This document shows, piece after piece, positions 27,930-37,515 of a stretch of 64,000 nucleotides of DNA. How positions within the stretch are numbered: position 1 is the first letter of the stretch; each line of letters begins with the position of its first letter. A program made the translations under genes and the position numbers. The stretch is taken from the NCBI RefSeq assembly GCF_001676725.1, contig NZ_CP016172.1:5771728-5835727 (forward strand), given 5' to 3'. This DNA is from Bordetella flabilis. Its GTDB lineage: Bacteria; Pseudomonadota; Gammaproteobacteria; Burkholderiales; Burkholderiaceae_B. The notes under the pieces are model-generated. The model was not told where the DNA came from. It was given only the letters and a program-made list of their open reading frames with translations, and did not search any database.

Positions 27930-29842
27930 GCCGCGCGTTTGCGCGAGCCGTAGTGCAGGCGCTTGAGATGTATGAGGAGCAAGGAAATCGCTGCAGGCGT
28001 GATGCCCGATATCCGCGCCGCCTGCCCTATGGTTCCGGGCCGATGGGTCTTGAGCTTCTGCCGCACTTCGAAAGACAGGCTCAGGACCGTGTCGTAGTCC
28101 AGGTCGTCGGGAATGGCCTGGCTTTCGTGTGCCATGTGCTTCTGCACTTCGTCCTGCTGGCGGGCGATGTAGCCGGCGTATTTCACCTGGATTTCGACCT
28201 GCTGAGCCGCCTCGGGGTCGTCCAGGCCCGGACCGGCGACGGGTGTGCCATCCGGCAGCGCGGCGTCCATCAGGGAACGATAACTCACGTTGGGACGCTT
28301 CAACAGGTCCGCTAGTGAGTACTCACGCTCTATCTGCTGGCCCAGTAGCGGCTCCGCAACTTCCGGAGGTAGAACGCGTGGCGTGACCCACGTCGCGCGC
28401 AAGCGCTGGATTTCGTTTTCAACGATATCGCGCTTGCGTTCGAAAGCTTCCCAACGCCTATCATCGACCAAGCCTAATTTGCGGCCGATTTCAGTCAAAC
28501 GCATATCTGCATTGTCTTCGCGCAGACTCAACCGATACTCCGCACGCGAGGTGAACATGCGATACGGCTCCGTCACACCCCGCGTGATCAAGTCATCGAC
28601 CAATACGCCCAGGTATGCCTCATCGCGCCGCGGTGTCCAGCCTTCGCGGTCCAGGGCGGCAAGTCCGGCATTCAGCCCTGCCAAGAGGCCCTGGGCGGCG
28701 GCTTCCTCGTAACCGGTAGTTCCGTTGATCTGTCCAGCGAAGTAAAGACCGGAAATCGCGCGCGTTTCGAGCGACGTACGTAATCCACGTGGATCGAAGT
28801 AGTCATATTCGATGGCATAGCCGGGACGCAGAATATGTGCGTGCTCCAGGCCGGGCAAGGAATGGATGAGATCGAGCTGTACGTCGAACGGCAGGCTGGT
28901 GGAAACGCCGTTGGGATAGACCTCGTGGGTATCCAGCCCTTCCGGTTCGAGGAAAACCTGGTGTGACGCCTTATCCGCGAATCGATGAATCTTGTCCTCG
29001 ATCGACGGACAATAGCGCGGACCGACACCCTCGATAACGCCGCTATACATCGGCGAACGGTCCAGGCCGCCGAGAATGATCTCGTGGGTGCGGGCATTGG
29101 TATGGGTGATCCAGCAAGGCAGTTGCCGAGGATGCAGTGCCGCGCTACCCATGAACGAAAATACCGGAACCGGATCGAGGTCGCCAGGCTGCTCCTCCAA
29201 TACGCTGTAGTCGATGGTTCGGCCATCGATACGGGGCGGGGTGCCCGTCTTCAGGCGACCCTGCGGCAGCTTCAGCTCTTTGAGTCTTTGTCCCAGCGAG
29301 GTGGCGGGAGGATCTCCGGCACGGCCAGCCGAGTAGTTTTGCAGGCCCACATGGATCAACCCGTTCAGGAAAGTTCCGGCCGTGAGCACGACCTTGCGTG
29401 CGCGGAATCGGAGACCGATCTGGGTGACCGCACCGACCACGCGGTCTCCTTCCACCATCAGGTCATCCACGGCTTGTTGGAATATCCACAGGTTCGGTTG
29501 ATTTTCGAGCCTGGAACGTATGGCCTTCCGGTATAGAACACGGTCGGCCTGCGCACGCGTCGCCCGTACCGCTGGACCCTTGGAGGCATTCAATATGCGG
29601 AACTGGATTCCCGCCTCATCCGTGGCCAGCGCCATCGCGCCACCCAGGGCATCTATTTCCTTGACCAGATGTCCCTTGCCAATACCCCCGATGGAGGGAT
29701 TGCAGGACATCTGTCCCAGGGTCTCGATGTTGTGGGTAAGCAAGAGAGTGCGGGCGCCGATGCGCGCGGACGCCAGGGCTGCCTCGGTGCCGGCGTGGCC
29801 ACCGCCCACCACAATGACGTCGAACTCGCGGGGATAATCCAT
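27926..29842 (-). CDS. mnmG: tRNA uridine 5-carboxymethylaminomethyl modification enzyme MnmG
   Basis: The 638-residue FAD enzyme works with MnmE to modify U34 in tRNAs. It begins [22 protein letters not shown] (Rossmann motif). The conserved [12 protein letters not shown] and [12 protein letters not shown] segments and the C-terminal MnmE/tRNA-binding helical domain follow. The ATG at 29842 is chosen from homologue length; an in-frame start at 29896 would overlap the first parS site. No clear Shine-Dalgarno is present. It heads the mnmG-rsmG-parA-GNAT-parB operon, next to the presumed origin region. Confidence 0.97.
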   Translation of the reverse strand: MDYPREFDVIVVGGGHAGTEAALASARIGARTLLLTHNIETLGQMSCNPSIGGIGKGHLVKEIDALGGAMALATDEAGIQFRILNASKGPAVRATRAQADRVLYRKAIRSRLENQPNLWIFQQAVDDLMVEGDRVVGAVTQIGLRFRARKVVLTAGTFLNGLIHVGLQNYSAGRAGDPPATSLGQRLKELKLPQGRLKTGTPPRIDGRTIDYSVLEEQPGDLDPVPVFSFMGSAALHPRQLPCWITHTNARTHEIILGGLDRSPMYSGVIEGVGPRYCPSIEDKIHRFADKASHQVFLEPEGLDTHEVYPNGVSTSLPFDVQLDLIHSLPGLEHAHILRPGYAIEYDYFDPRGLRTSLETRAISGLYFAGQINGTTGYEEAAAQGLLAGLNAGLAALDREGWTPRRDEAYLGVLVDDLITRGVTEPYRMFTSRAEYRLSLREDNADMRLTEIGRKLGLVDDRRWEAFERKRDIVENEIQRLRATWVTPRVLPPEVAEPLLGQQIEREYSLADLLKRPNVSYRSLMDAALPDGTPVAGPGLDDPEAAQQVEIQVKYAGYIARQQDEVQKHMAHESQAIPDDLDYDTVLSLSFEVRQKLKTHRPGTIGQAARISGITPAAISLLLIHLKRLHYGSRKRAA

Positions 29843-29899
29843 GGGATATGCAGGAAAAAGAGCTTGAGTCGGGATTATAAAGGTTGGCCGGCACACGGG

Positions 29900-29915
29900 T
29901 GTTTCACGTGAAACA
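29900..29915. promoter_or_regulatory. parS site 1 (perfect)
   Basis: TGTTTCACGTGAAACA is an exact match to the 16-bp parS palindrome bound by ParB, 58 bp upstream of mnmG. Confidence 0.95.
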
Positions 29916-29964
29916 GCGAGGGGTCGGATGTTGGTAATTCAGCAATAGCTTGAACCGAGCACGA

Positions 29965-29980
29965 TGTTCCACGTGAAACA
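29965..29980. promoter_or_regulatory. parS site 2
   Basis: TGTTCCACGTGAAACA differs from the perfect palindrome at one position and lies 65 bp from site 1. Confidence 0.9.
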
Positions 29981-30486
29981 TCGCCCTTGAGCATTGCCGA
30001 GCCCAGTGCGCCGCCGGCTGCCAAACGCGCGCCCTCACAGCGAGCGGCAAAGGCATGAAACCTGGCCGGAGTGACGCCGGCGGAAAGCGCTAAGCAGTGT
30101 ATGGCCATTGGGGGCCTTACCCCACCATATCATCGCATCGCATATGGAGACTACGTATCCAGAGACAAGACGTACGTTGCTTCGGATTGCCGTCCCAAGG
30201 TCACCTCGGGCGTTCGGTCAGCACTTCCGTACGACGACTGCATGTACCTGGTCAAAGAATGGAGGCGGGCGCTCCATCCCGTCTCCGTGAAGACTCTCCC
30301 TCCGAAATCACCAGAGGCGTACGAGCCTGAGCACGCCATGGTGGTAGCCGTGGCTCCTTAAGGCACTGCTCGGTGTCGGCTAACGGCGGTGCAACGGGAA
30401 ATGTTCTCTCAGTCAGGCTGCGATTGCCGCCATTGCTCAGCGCCACGGTGGGCCGACTGCGAGACAGCTTCTGCCACTGGGCTTGA

Positions 30487-30502
30487 TGTTCCACGTGGAA
30501 CA
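30487..30502. promoter_or_regulatory. parS site 3 (perfect palindrome variant)
   Basis: TGTTCCACGTGGAACA is fully palindromic and matches the degenerate parS consensus with C/G in the variable position. Confidence 0.9.
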
Positions 30503-30571
30503 GGCCGGCCACCTGTAGACAAAGGCTCTGCAAGAACGATGCTCTGACGCCACATTCAATAACAGTGGCAT

Positions 30572-30587
30572 TGTTTCACGTGGAACG
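30572..30587. promoter_or_regulatory. parS site 4
   Basis: TGTTTCACGTGGAACG has the core palindrome with a changed last base, 85 bp after site 3. Confidence 0.8.
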
Positions 30588-31631
30588 TACCAACCGCTGC
30601 AAGGCCACCTCAATTCAACGACCTGACACGGCTCCGGAGAACGCCTACCAGCCGTGGAACCGGCACCACTGAATTTGCTATGTGACCCGCCGGGCATAGC
30701 CGCGGTGTGGAGGTGGATCGTCCAGAGAGGGGCGGGATACTCCGGCAGCATCCAGGCAATTCGCAGCCCAAAGCAACAACCCCACCAAGGCATACACGCA
30801 AGACCATAGACAGTCGACTTTTCTTGAAAGGCCAACCGCAGCGGTTTCGGCGAAGGCCGGGGCGAACGCCGCCTTGCGACCGTTGCGGGTGTGGCAAGCA
30901 GGTCCATTCGAGGCCAATTCCAACCCCGAACAGGCTATACGCGGCCGACGACGAGCGTGGTCCCAAGCCCAAGGCCAAGGAGAGTATTTCTCGTAACCCA
31001 GCTGAAAGATAAGGGATTGCAGGTCTCCGCCTTGCAGCACCGCTGTATACGAAACCGTGGCGAGTATGGTCGGATCCTCTGACGGCCAAGGTTCGCATCG
31101 CGCAGGCACGGGGAGCTACTGAGGATTCTCCGATCGGGCCATGGCCACAGAAACTACAGTTGTTCGCGTATGCCCCAAGCTCCTAAACAATGCTCCGGCA
31201 CGCACGCTCGCCGTTTTCGAGCCAGGAAGGTTAAGAGAGCACGCTCCGCAGTGTGTAGTTCGAAACTCTGCAGACTTCGAACGATACCTTGCCGCTTCGG
31301 AAGAACGCGCTGTCTCGCTGCGTCGCCGCCCAGCCGGCGGTACGATTCAGTGGAGACGGACATGGGGTGCCGGGTAGTACCCCGGACGCCGGCTCAACCG
31401 TCGTGGTCAGCCAGCTTCCAATAGGCAGGTCCCGAACGCCTCAACGATAGCATTCCATCACGAATCACATCACGCGCTGCAAGCTTCGGGCGACCAACCT
31501 CGCCTTGGCACTGAAATCACGGGCCGCACACCCGCACGACGCTAGCTTGATTCTTCGCCGGCGCCTGACCCCAGGATCTACGCGCAAAGCAAGGCGTGCG
31601 TCAATTCGATCAGACCTGTCGGGATGGGAAA

Positions 31632-31647
31632 CGTTCCACGTGAAACC
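31632..31647. promoter_or_regulatory. parS site 5 (degenerate ends)
   Basis: CGTTCCACGTGAAACC keeps the 14-bp core GTTCCACGTGAAAC but both outer bases differ from the consensus. Confidence 0.7.
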
Positions 31648-32140
31648 CTCTCACACCTTAGCCCTAGGACGCACGGCCTACAGATGGGCATCCCGCCACA
31701 GAGCGGATGTCGAGCGTGTTGCCCGATTGCCGCGCGTCGCGACATATATCAGCCCCTGGGGCGCACCCGGTACTACCGAAGAGGGGATATATCCACAGGC
31801 ACGCCGCTTCTCTCATATGAGAATCGCAGGACGCCAGAAACTGGGGATAGAGTTGTGAACAACATTCGCCCAGCCGCTCGCTACGCAGCGAGCATCCCGT
31901 GTGGAGCAGCCTGTAAGGGCATGCCAAAACTACAATAAAACGCCCGTTCACCGCGGCAGTTTTACAAGGGAGATATAAGAACTACGCGTCCACGAGCGGG
32001 CGGGTCATCACCGGTGCAAACGCGATGCTAAGTAATGTCAAGCGGTGCTGTGTATAACCTTCGGGGGGCGAGGCCGACATCAAGGGCGTCGCCCTGATCT
32101 GGCCATCCCAGACGCACGGTTTTCCCATACTGTCCAGTGA

Positions 32141-32161
32141 TTATCCACAGAATTATCCAAG
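32141..32161 (+). promoter_or_regulatory. DnaA-box pair
   Basis: A consensus DnaA box TTATCCACA (32141-32149) is followed three bases later by TTATCCAAG. A box in the opposite sense (TTATACACA) lies at 32049-32057. Confidence 0.6.
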
Positions 32162-32163
32162 GC

Positions 32164-32204
32164 CAAACAGAACGCCCCAATAGCCGGGCAGGGCCACTGG
32201 GGCG
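32164..32204 (-). terminator. Cold-shock gene terminator
   Basis: On the minus strand CGCCCCA (ends at 32204) pairs with TGGGGCG around an 18-base loop and is followed by TTCTGTTT. It lies about 50 bp after the cold-shock gene stop. Confidence 0.6.
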
Positions 32205-32253
32205 GAAAGGGCGGCGTCTGCCACCCGAGCAATAACGGTATAGGTTTAAGCGC

Positions 32254-32460
32254 TTAGAGCGGCCGGATTTCGGCGGCTTGCGGACCTTTGGGGCCGTCCT
32301 TCACTTCGAACTCCACATCCTGGCCTTCGTTCAAGCTACGGTATCCGCGCCCCTGGATTGCCGAGAAATGCGCGAAGACGTCGACGCCACCGGCCTCGGG
32401 GGTAATAAACCCATAACCCTTATCGGCGTTGAACCACTTCACCTTGCCCTTCTGAACCAT
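32254..32460 (-). CDS. Cold-shock protein, CspA family
   Basis: The 68-residue protein is a single OB-fold RNA chaperone. The RNP1 motif KGYGFITPE and RNP2 motif [10 protein letters not shown] are present, with the usual start [16 protein letters not shown]. Such proteins bind single-stranded RNA and melt secondary structure, often in the cold or in stationary phase. The candidate promoter TTGTCC-N17-TATGCT (32617-32645, minus) would give a leader of about 150 nt, as in regulated csp genes. It is a lone gene with its own terminator. Confidence 0.95.
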   Translation of the reverse strand: MVQKGKVKWFNADKGYGFITPEAGGVDVFAHFSAIQGRGYRSLNEGQDVEFEVKDGPKGPQAAEIRPL

Positions 32461-32811
32461 TTGTATAGCGTCCTATAAAAACACAAAGCTATGCGCGGTG
32501 TGATTCAAGGACGCTGAGGCGAACCGTGTGGGGATCCACAGTGCCCAGCAACGCGGTGCGAGCCGGTGGTCTGAAGCGAAACGAGACAGCGCTGACTTGA
32601 ATACAACAGCGAAAAGAGCATACTCAGCCGCCGATCCGCGGACAAATAGTTGTTTACCCGTATGTCGTTTTTTTTTAACTTGGCTCACAAGTTTGCGTCG
32701 ATAACGTTACGTCCCTAATTAATCGGGTGCATGGGCAGACATGGCACGACAGCAGGGCACAGGATGGTGGGATACTTTCACACCCTCGACCGTAAACCCT
32801 AAGCACGCAAT
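32461..32811. other. Divergent promoter region, csp / aminotransferase
   Basis: This 351-bp gap holds a candidate csp promoter (TTGTCC-N17-TATGCT, 32617-32645 on minus) and a candidate aminotransferase promoter (TTGCGT-N17-TAATTA, 32693-32721 on plus). A run of nine T lies near 32668-32677. No gene is seen. Confidence 0.4.
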
Positions 32812-33978
32812 ATGATCCGCTCCAAGCTGCCTGACGTCGGTACCACTATCTTCACCGTCATGAGCCGCCTCGCGCTCGAACACAAGGCCATCAATCTGGG
32901 GCAGGGTTTTCCGGACTTCGACCCCGCTCCCGCGCTGCTTGATCTCGTTTCCAAGGCCATGGCTCAGGGGCACAACCAATACCCCTATATGCCTGGCGTG
33001 GCGCCATTGAGGCAAGCCATTGCCGCCAAGACGCGCGAACTATACGGCCACGCATACGACCCCGAAACGGAGATCACGGTCACCAGCGGCGCGACCGAAG
33101 CGCTGATGGCCACCATACTTGCCGCCGTCGACAGCGGCGACGAAGTCGTCGTCATCGAACCCTGCTACGACTCCTATTTACCGGCCATCCGTCTCGCCGG
33201 AGGCACTGCTGTGCCGGTACCGCTGCGCGCGCCCACGGCAGAGGATCCTTACTACCGTATCGATTGGCAGCGCGTGCGCGACGCCATCACGCCGAAGACG
33301 CGCCTGCTGATGCTGAATTTCCCGCATAACCCCACTGGCGTGATCCTGGGCGAAAAGGATCTGGATGCGCTGGAGAAAATCGTACGCGATACGGGAATAT
33401 TGCTGGTGTCGGACGAGGTGTACGAACACATCGTGTTCGACGGCCAACCGCACGCCAGCCTGGCCCGCAGACCGTTGCTCGCCGAACACGCCTTCGTCAT
33501 TTCGTCCTTTGGCAAGACTTACCACACCACCGGATGGAAGATCGGCTATTGCTGCGCGCCACGTCACTTGACGGCGGAACTGCGCAAGGTGCACCAGTTC
33601 ATGGTGTTCACCGTGTCTTCCCCCATGCAGTTCGCATTCGCCGAATATATGCAAGACCCGCGACCGTACCTGGAGCTACCGGCTTTTTACCAAGCGAAGC
33701 GGGACCGGCTGCGCGATGGCCTCGCGTCGACGCGCTTCCGCGCGCTGCCCAGCCCCGGTACGTTCTTCATGATGGCCGACTACAGCGCGATCTCCGACCG
33801 GCCAGAGGCAGAGTTCGCGAGGTGGCTGACGACCACACACGGCGTCACGGTAATTCCCATATCGGCTTTCTATGGCGCACCCGACGCACCTGACTCCAAC
33901 CACAAGCTCATCCGCTTCTGCTTTGCAAAGCGCGACGAGACATTGGACCAGGCGCTTGAACGATTGCGCAGCGTATAG
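32812..33978 (+). CDS. PLP-dependent aminotransferase, methionine/aromatic aminotransferase type (YbdL-like)
   Basis: The 388-residue fold-type I class I/II aminotransferase has NLGQGFPDFDPAP, the NPHNPTG-like substrate loop (NFPHNPTGV), the SDEVYEHIVFDG strand, and the PLP Schiff-base Lys235 in SSFGKTYHTTGWKIGY. The Arg that binds the substrate carboxylate is in KLIRFCFAK. The YbdL branch prefers methionine, histidine and phenylalanine with keto acids. It is monocistronic with a strong terminator 30 bp downstream. It stands between the two gene-free regions near the presumed origin. Confidence 0.9.
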   Translation: MIRSKLPDVGTTIFTVMSRLALEHKAINLGQGFPDFDPAPALLDLVSKAMAQGHNQYPYMPGVAPLRQAIAAKTRELYGHAYDPETEITVTSGATEALMATILAAVDSGDEVVVIEPCYDSYLPAIRLAGGTAVPVPLRAPTAEDPYYRIDWQRVRDAITPKTRLLMLNFPHNPTGVILGEKDLDALEKIVRDTGILLVSDEVYEHIVFDGQPHASLARRPLLAEHAFVISSFGKTYHTTGWKIGYCCAPRHLTAELRKVHQFMVFTVSSPMQFAFAEYMQDPRPYLELPAFYQAKRDRLRDGLASTRFRALPSPGTFFMMADYSAISDRPEAEFARWLTTTHGVTVIPISAFYGAPDAPDSNHKLIRFCFAKRDETLDQALERLRSV

Positions 33979-34009
33979 CCCGCTGTATACCCGCATCCTG
34001 AGCGGCCTC

Positions 34010-34042
34010 AAAGGGACAGCATATAGCTGTCCCTTTTTATTT
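34010..34042 (+). terminator. Aminotransferase intrinsic terminator
   Basis: AAAGGGACAGC-ATATA-GCTGTCCCTTT is a perfect 11-bp stem with a 5-base loop running into TTATTT. As the stem starts with AAA it may also work in the opposite direction. Confidence 0.92.
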
Positions 34043-34280
34043 CAGGTTGGAATGGCAAGCTCGATACGGGGCTCGGACGCGGCGGACCATGGCACTGGCC
34101 CCTGTGCATAAGCGCTGGGCAGCCGGTTGTGCATAGTGTGTGGATGCGTCCGGAACAAGAGCCCGAAAACGCCGGCGCGGAGAACTTGTCCAGTTTGGTG
34201 TATCCACGAGAACAGACTTAATGCACAAGCCGTATCGAGCCTAAGCCCAAGGCCGGCCTCGCAATTTTGACGTTGTGCAG

Positions 34281-34340
34281 TTATCCACAGTCCTAATCAT
34301 TACCACTCTTTTTATATAGAAAAGAAGAAGTGAAAAACAA
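34281..34340 (+). repeat. Left arm of ~60-bp AT-rich inverted repeat
   Basis: The arm starts with a consensus DnaA box TTATCCACA and continues through a TTTTTATATAGAAAAGAAG core. It matches the reverse complement of 34891-34949 with about five differences, including one single-base indel, and a 22-bp perfect core. The AT-rich arm contrasts strongly with the GC-rich 550 bp between the arms. Confidence 0.9.
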
Positions 34341-34890
34341 GCTGGCGCGCCATCTGCCGGTTTCCCAATCACCGCAGAACGCCAATGGAGACAGGCTCCT
34401 CCTCCGAAGCAGCATCCCGACATCGCTGGACTGCCACGGTCCATCAAACAGCGCGGACAGCTCCTGGGCGCTTTTCTGGCGCCTACTCGACCCGGGACCA
34501 TACAGTCCATCGGACTTCGCTGACGACGTGTCAAAGGGACGGAGAGCGCAGCGAATGGCAACGGGGACCGTGAGGCGAGCCGGAGTATTCCTGCATGACG
34601 TACCCCAAGCGATGTGCAGGAACTCCGAAGTCCGTGGCAACGACGCGCCGCTCCGAAGAACCGACCGCGCCAGCACAACACGCGTCGTCTGTCGCTCAAC
34701 AGCCTCTGAGCCTCCTGGGCGGCTCCGGACGACCATCGCCTATCCGCACCCCTGTTCGGGGCTGTTCGGCCCTCCTGGGGCCGCAAAACGCTTCCTGGGG
34801 GCCGGCGTATCGGAATCTCCGCTCCCAAGAGGCGCCCGTGCGCGCCCGGGATTCGCCAATCCAAAGGCGCGCGCGCCGATGGCTTATTGA

Positions 34891-34949
34891 TGTTTTCACG
34901 TCTTCTTTTCTATATAAAAAGACTGGTAATGGATAAGGACTGTGGACAA
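34891..34949 (-). repeat. Right arm of ~60-bp AT-rich inverted repeat
   Basis: Reading on the minus strand from 34949, the arm begins TTGTCCACAGTCC, a near DnaA box, and then follows the left arm almost base for base through the TTTTTATATAGAAAAGAAG core to GTGAAAA. No target-site duplication or transposase is visible around the pair. Confidence 0.9.
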
Positions 34950-35258
34950 GTGGCATAACCCGGCAAAATCGCGCGTCATCAAGGCCTTGCGAGGTTTTTC
35001 GCATGTGTACCAACTCTGTTTGGGGGTACGCGCCACCATGAGCAACTTTCGCGCGAGGCTGCCGGGGCCGGTCTTATACCCATTGGGTCCACAGGGTGTG
35101 CACAATCCCACGTCATAGAGGCTGTCCACAGGAGGATCGCAGCGGCCGGATATGGATGGCATACCGGTTCGGCATGGATGCGCGCCGCCGCAAGCCGTGC
35201 CGAGGCCTCGTCCCGGTATACCGCGGGAACGACAACCGCCATCGAGGCTGAGGCGGAA

Positions 35259-35717
35259 TCAGCCCTGGTTGAATACTTCGGCGAACTCGTCGGAAAAAAT
35301 ATCGGCCAGCGCGACCCGCAGGGCCGCGGCACGCTCGACGCCATACGCGGCTTCGAAGCGGTCCTGTGCCAGGCGCCAGAGCCGAGTCGCTTCGGCCAGC
35401 TTGCTGCGCCCTTTGGCGGTCAACTGTACGCGCCGGCTGCGCCCGTCATGTTCGTCGCGGATTTGCACCACATAGCCGTCGCGTTCCAGTGGCTTGAGGT
35501 TATGCGCGAGCGCCGACCGGTCCAGTACCATGGCATGCGCCAGTTCCGTCATAGTCGGCATGCCGGCACGTTCTATGTGCAGCAGGATGGAACGCTGCGA
35601 GACGCGCAGGCCGGAGGGCGCCAGCACGTTGTCATAGAGCTGCGTGACCCGCCGCGTTGCCTTGCGCAGCGCGGCGCCATTGCAAACCCCGGGATCTTTG
35701 GAATCGGATTTTGGCAT
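35259..35717 (-). CDS. MarR family transcriptional regulator
   Basis: The 152-residue winged-helix regulator has the MarR layout. There is an N-terminal dimerisation helix, then SQRSILLHIERAGMPTMTELAHAMVLDRSALAHNLKPLERDGYV (recognition helix, about residues 40-85). The DEHDGRSRRVQLTAKG wing and a long C-terminal helix follow. MarR proteins commonly repress adjacent efflux genes and respond to phenolic compounds. It is divergent from a MATE transporter across a 162-bp gap that contains a good promoter and palindromic sequence, so it is the likely regulator of that transporter. Confidence 0.92.
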   Translation of the reverse strand: MPKSDSKDPGVCNGAALRKATRRVTQLYDNVLAPSGLRVSQRSILLHIERAGMPTMTELAHAMVLDRSALAHNLKPLERDGYVVQIRDEHDGRSRRVQLTAKGRSKLAEATRLWRLAQDRFEAAYGVERAAALRVALADIFSDEFAEVFNQG

Positions 35718-35798
35718 GTCGGTTCGATGGCAGGCGCACCAGCGCGGATACCTGACCGGGTGTACGGGCCGTGTGCATCATTCTAGCCCCCCACTGCA

Positions 35799-35854
35799 TT
35801 GACCCTGCAGGCCCATGGGGGTACATTGGCCAATATAGTTGCATATGCCAATAT
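35799..35854 (+). promoter_or_regulatory. MATE gene promoter with overlapping operator candidate
   Basis: TTGACC-N17-TACATT (35799-35827) reads toward the MATE gene. Immediately overlapping the expected transcription start is ATTGGC-N16-GCCAAT, itself containing the palindromes ATTGGCCAAT and GCATATGC. The position suits repression by the divergent MarR protein. Confidence 0.5.
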
Positions 35855-35879
35855 TCCGGCGGCCGGCCGCTGCTTCTCC

Positions 35880-37349
35880 ATGTCCCCCACTTCCCCCGTC
35901 GAAGCTTTACCCCTCGTAGCCAACCCGCGGCTGCGTGCAATGCTCGAAGCACCGGTGGCGTCCACCCTGGTTCGCTTGAGCTGGCCGAATATGCTGATGA
36001 TGCTGGCGCAGTCCTCCACCGGCCTGATCGAAACGTGGTTTCTCGCGAAGCTCGGCACGGATGTGCTGGCGGGCGTCGCGGTGGTGATACCGGTGCTGAT
36101 GCTGATGCAGAACATGTCGCAGGGCGCCATGGGTGGAGGTATATCGTCGGCCATCGCCCGCGCGCTGGGCGGCGGACGGCAGCGCGAGGCGGATGCGATG
36201 GCGCGCCATGCCGTGGTGCTGAATGCGGCCATCGGGCTGGTGTTCACGCTGCTTATCCTGGTGTTCGGCCGGTCTTTGTTCCGATTGCTTGGCGCCGAAG
36301 GCGTGGCGCTGGAGGCCGCGACCGCATACGGGCACGTGATATTCGCGGGCCTGGTGCTGATGTGGGTCATGAACGCGTTGGCCAGCATCGTACGAGGCAC
36401 CGGCAACATGCTGGTGCCCGGAGCGGTGATATGTGGAGGCGCGTTCCTGCTTATCCCCGTGTCCCCCTGCCTGATATTCGGGATAGGGCCGATGCCGCCG
36501 ATGGGCGTGGTCGGAGGGGCATGGGCGCTGCTGCTCTACTACGCGGCGGGCGTCGCCATCCTCGGCGGCTACTGCCTGAGCGGCCGTAACGCAGCCCGGC
36601 TGGTCGCGGGCAGGATCCAATGGTCCTCGATGCGGGGCATCCTGGCGGTGGGTGGCTTCGCCTGCCTGAACCCCGTCCTGACCAATACCCTGATCGCCGT
36701 GACGGCCGCGCTGGTCGGCGCCTACGGCGGTACCGCGGCATTGGCCGGCTACGCCACCGCGGCGCGTCTGGAATATCTCCTGATGCCGCTGGCTTTCGGC
36801 CTGGGCGCGCCGATGGTGGCGATGGTAGGAGCCAATATCGGCGCCGGGCAAACGGAACGGGCTCGACGCATTGCACTCGTGGGCGGCGCCATGGCTTTCG
36901 TGCTCGCGGAAGCGGTGGGGATCATCGCCGCGACCTGGCCGTATGCCTGGCTGCGTTTGTTCGGCACCGATGAACATCTGCTCCTAGCCGGGGCCACCTA
37001 CCTGCGCATAGTCGGGCCGTTCTATGGTTTCTTCGCGCTGGGGTTTTCCTTGTACTTCGCCTCGCAGGGGGCAGGACGCCTGAAGTGGCCCTTGCTGGCG
37101 GGCGGCGCGCGGTTGTTCGTGTACGTCGGCCTGGGCGGTGCGGTGTTGTCGGTAACGCGCTCGCTACCCGCGTTCTATGTGACCGGCGCGGTGGCCATGG
37201 TGCTGTATGGCGGCATCGTCGCCTGGTCCGTTGTGGCGCGCACCTGGTTCAAGGCGGGATCGCGTTCGGCGAAGGTTGCGTCGGTGTCGCCGGGGTCATC
37301 GAAGAGGACCGGACAGCAGGCCGGCGCGGATACCCAGGCGCGTGGATAG
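35880..37349 (+). CDS. MATE family efflux transporter
   Basis: The 489-residue inner-membrane protein has about twelve hydrophobic helices. It starts the MATE core with LSWPNMLMMLAQSSTGLIETWFLAKLGTDVLAG and has the mirrored second half (VGGFACLNPVLTNTLIAVTAALVGAYG). MATE proteins export cationic drugs or metabolites using Na+ or H+. ATG 35880 is chosen because it lies 50 bp after the promoter -10 box; an in-frame ATG at 35799 would lie in the promoter itself. A C-terminal cytosolic tail of about 30 polar residues is present. The divergent MarR gene probably controls it. Confidence 0.92.
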   Translation: MSPTSPVEALPLVANPRLRAMLEAPVASTLVRLSWPNMLMMLAQSSTGLIETWFLAKLGTDVLAGVAVVIPVLMLMQNMSQGAMGGGISSAIARALGGGRQREADAMARHAVVLNAAIGLVFTLLILVFGRSLFRLLGAEGVALEAATAYGHVIFAGLVLMWVMNALASIVRGTGNMLVPGAVICGGAFLLIPVSPCLIFGIGPMPPMGVVGGAWALLLYYAAGVAILGGYCLSGRNAARLVAGRIQWSSMRGILAVGGFACLNPVLTNTLIAVTAALVGAYGGTAALAGYATAARLEYLLMPLAFGLGAPMVAMVGANIGAGQTERARRIALVGGAMAFVLAEAVGIIAATWPYAWLRLFGTDEHLLLAGATYLRIVGPFYGFFALGFSLYFASQGAGRLKWPLLAGGARLFVYVGLGGAVLSVTRSLPAFYVTGAVAMVLYGGIVAWSVVARTWFKAGSRSAKVASVSPGSSKRTGQQAGADTQARG

Positions 37350-37515
37350 TACGGGGACAGGCGCGTTTCAGGGTCGCATCCCAGGCAAATCCATCGCGGG
37401 GGGGAAGGCGATGCGCGAGCCGGCCGCGACCGGGCGCATAATGTTTTCCGCCCCACCCAACGCCATCCGTCGCCAGCCGGATGGGTTGGGCATCACACCG
37501 CAGGAGGAGCAGCGC

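Larger units (their letters stand above)
29843..32163. other. 2.3-kb gene-free region upstream of mnmG: parS cluster and origin candidate
   Basis: No open frame here resembles a protein, and none has the codon pattern of its neighbours. The left 1.8 kb carries five parS-like palindromes (29900, 29965, 30487, 30572, 31632). The right end carries DnaA-box-like 9-mers at 31789 (ATATCCACA), 32049 (TTATACACA on minus), 32141 (TTATCCACA) and 32153 (TTATCCAAG). It lies where the leftward essential genes give way to mostly rightward genes. This supports, but does not prove, a replication origin here. Confidence 0.6.
34043..35258. other. 1.2-kb gene-free region with DnaA-box-like sites and a large inverted-repeat element
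   Basis: Between the aminotransferase terminator and the MarR gene no frame looks like a real protein. The region contains DnaA-box-like 9-mers at 34103 (TTATGCACA on minus), 34281 (TTATCCACA), 34941 (TTGTCCACA on minus) and 35122 (CTGTCCACA). It also contains the 34281-34949 inverted-repeat element listed separately. It is the second candidate origin zone of the window. Confidence 0.55.

Noticed and set aside
30071..30361. Small open frame in the mnmG upstream gap
   Set aside because: No ribosome site, no homology I recognise, and it lies among parS sites.
34330..34890. 186-codon frame between the two inverted-repeat arms
   Set aside because: It has no domain, unusual composition, and equally long frames exist on the other strand; I treat the interior as non-coding.
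34281..34949. Insertion sequence
   Set aside because: No transposase frame and no target-site duplication are visible between or around the inverted arms.
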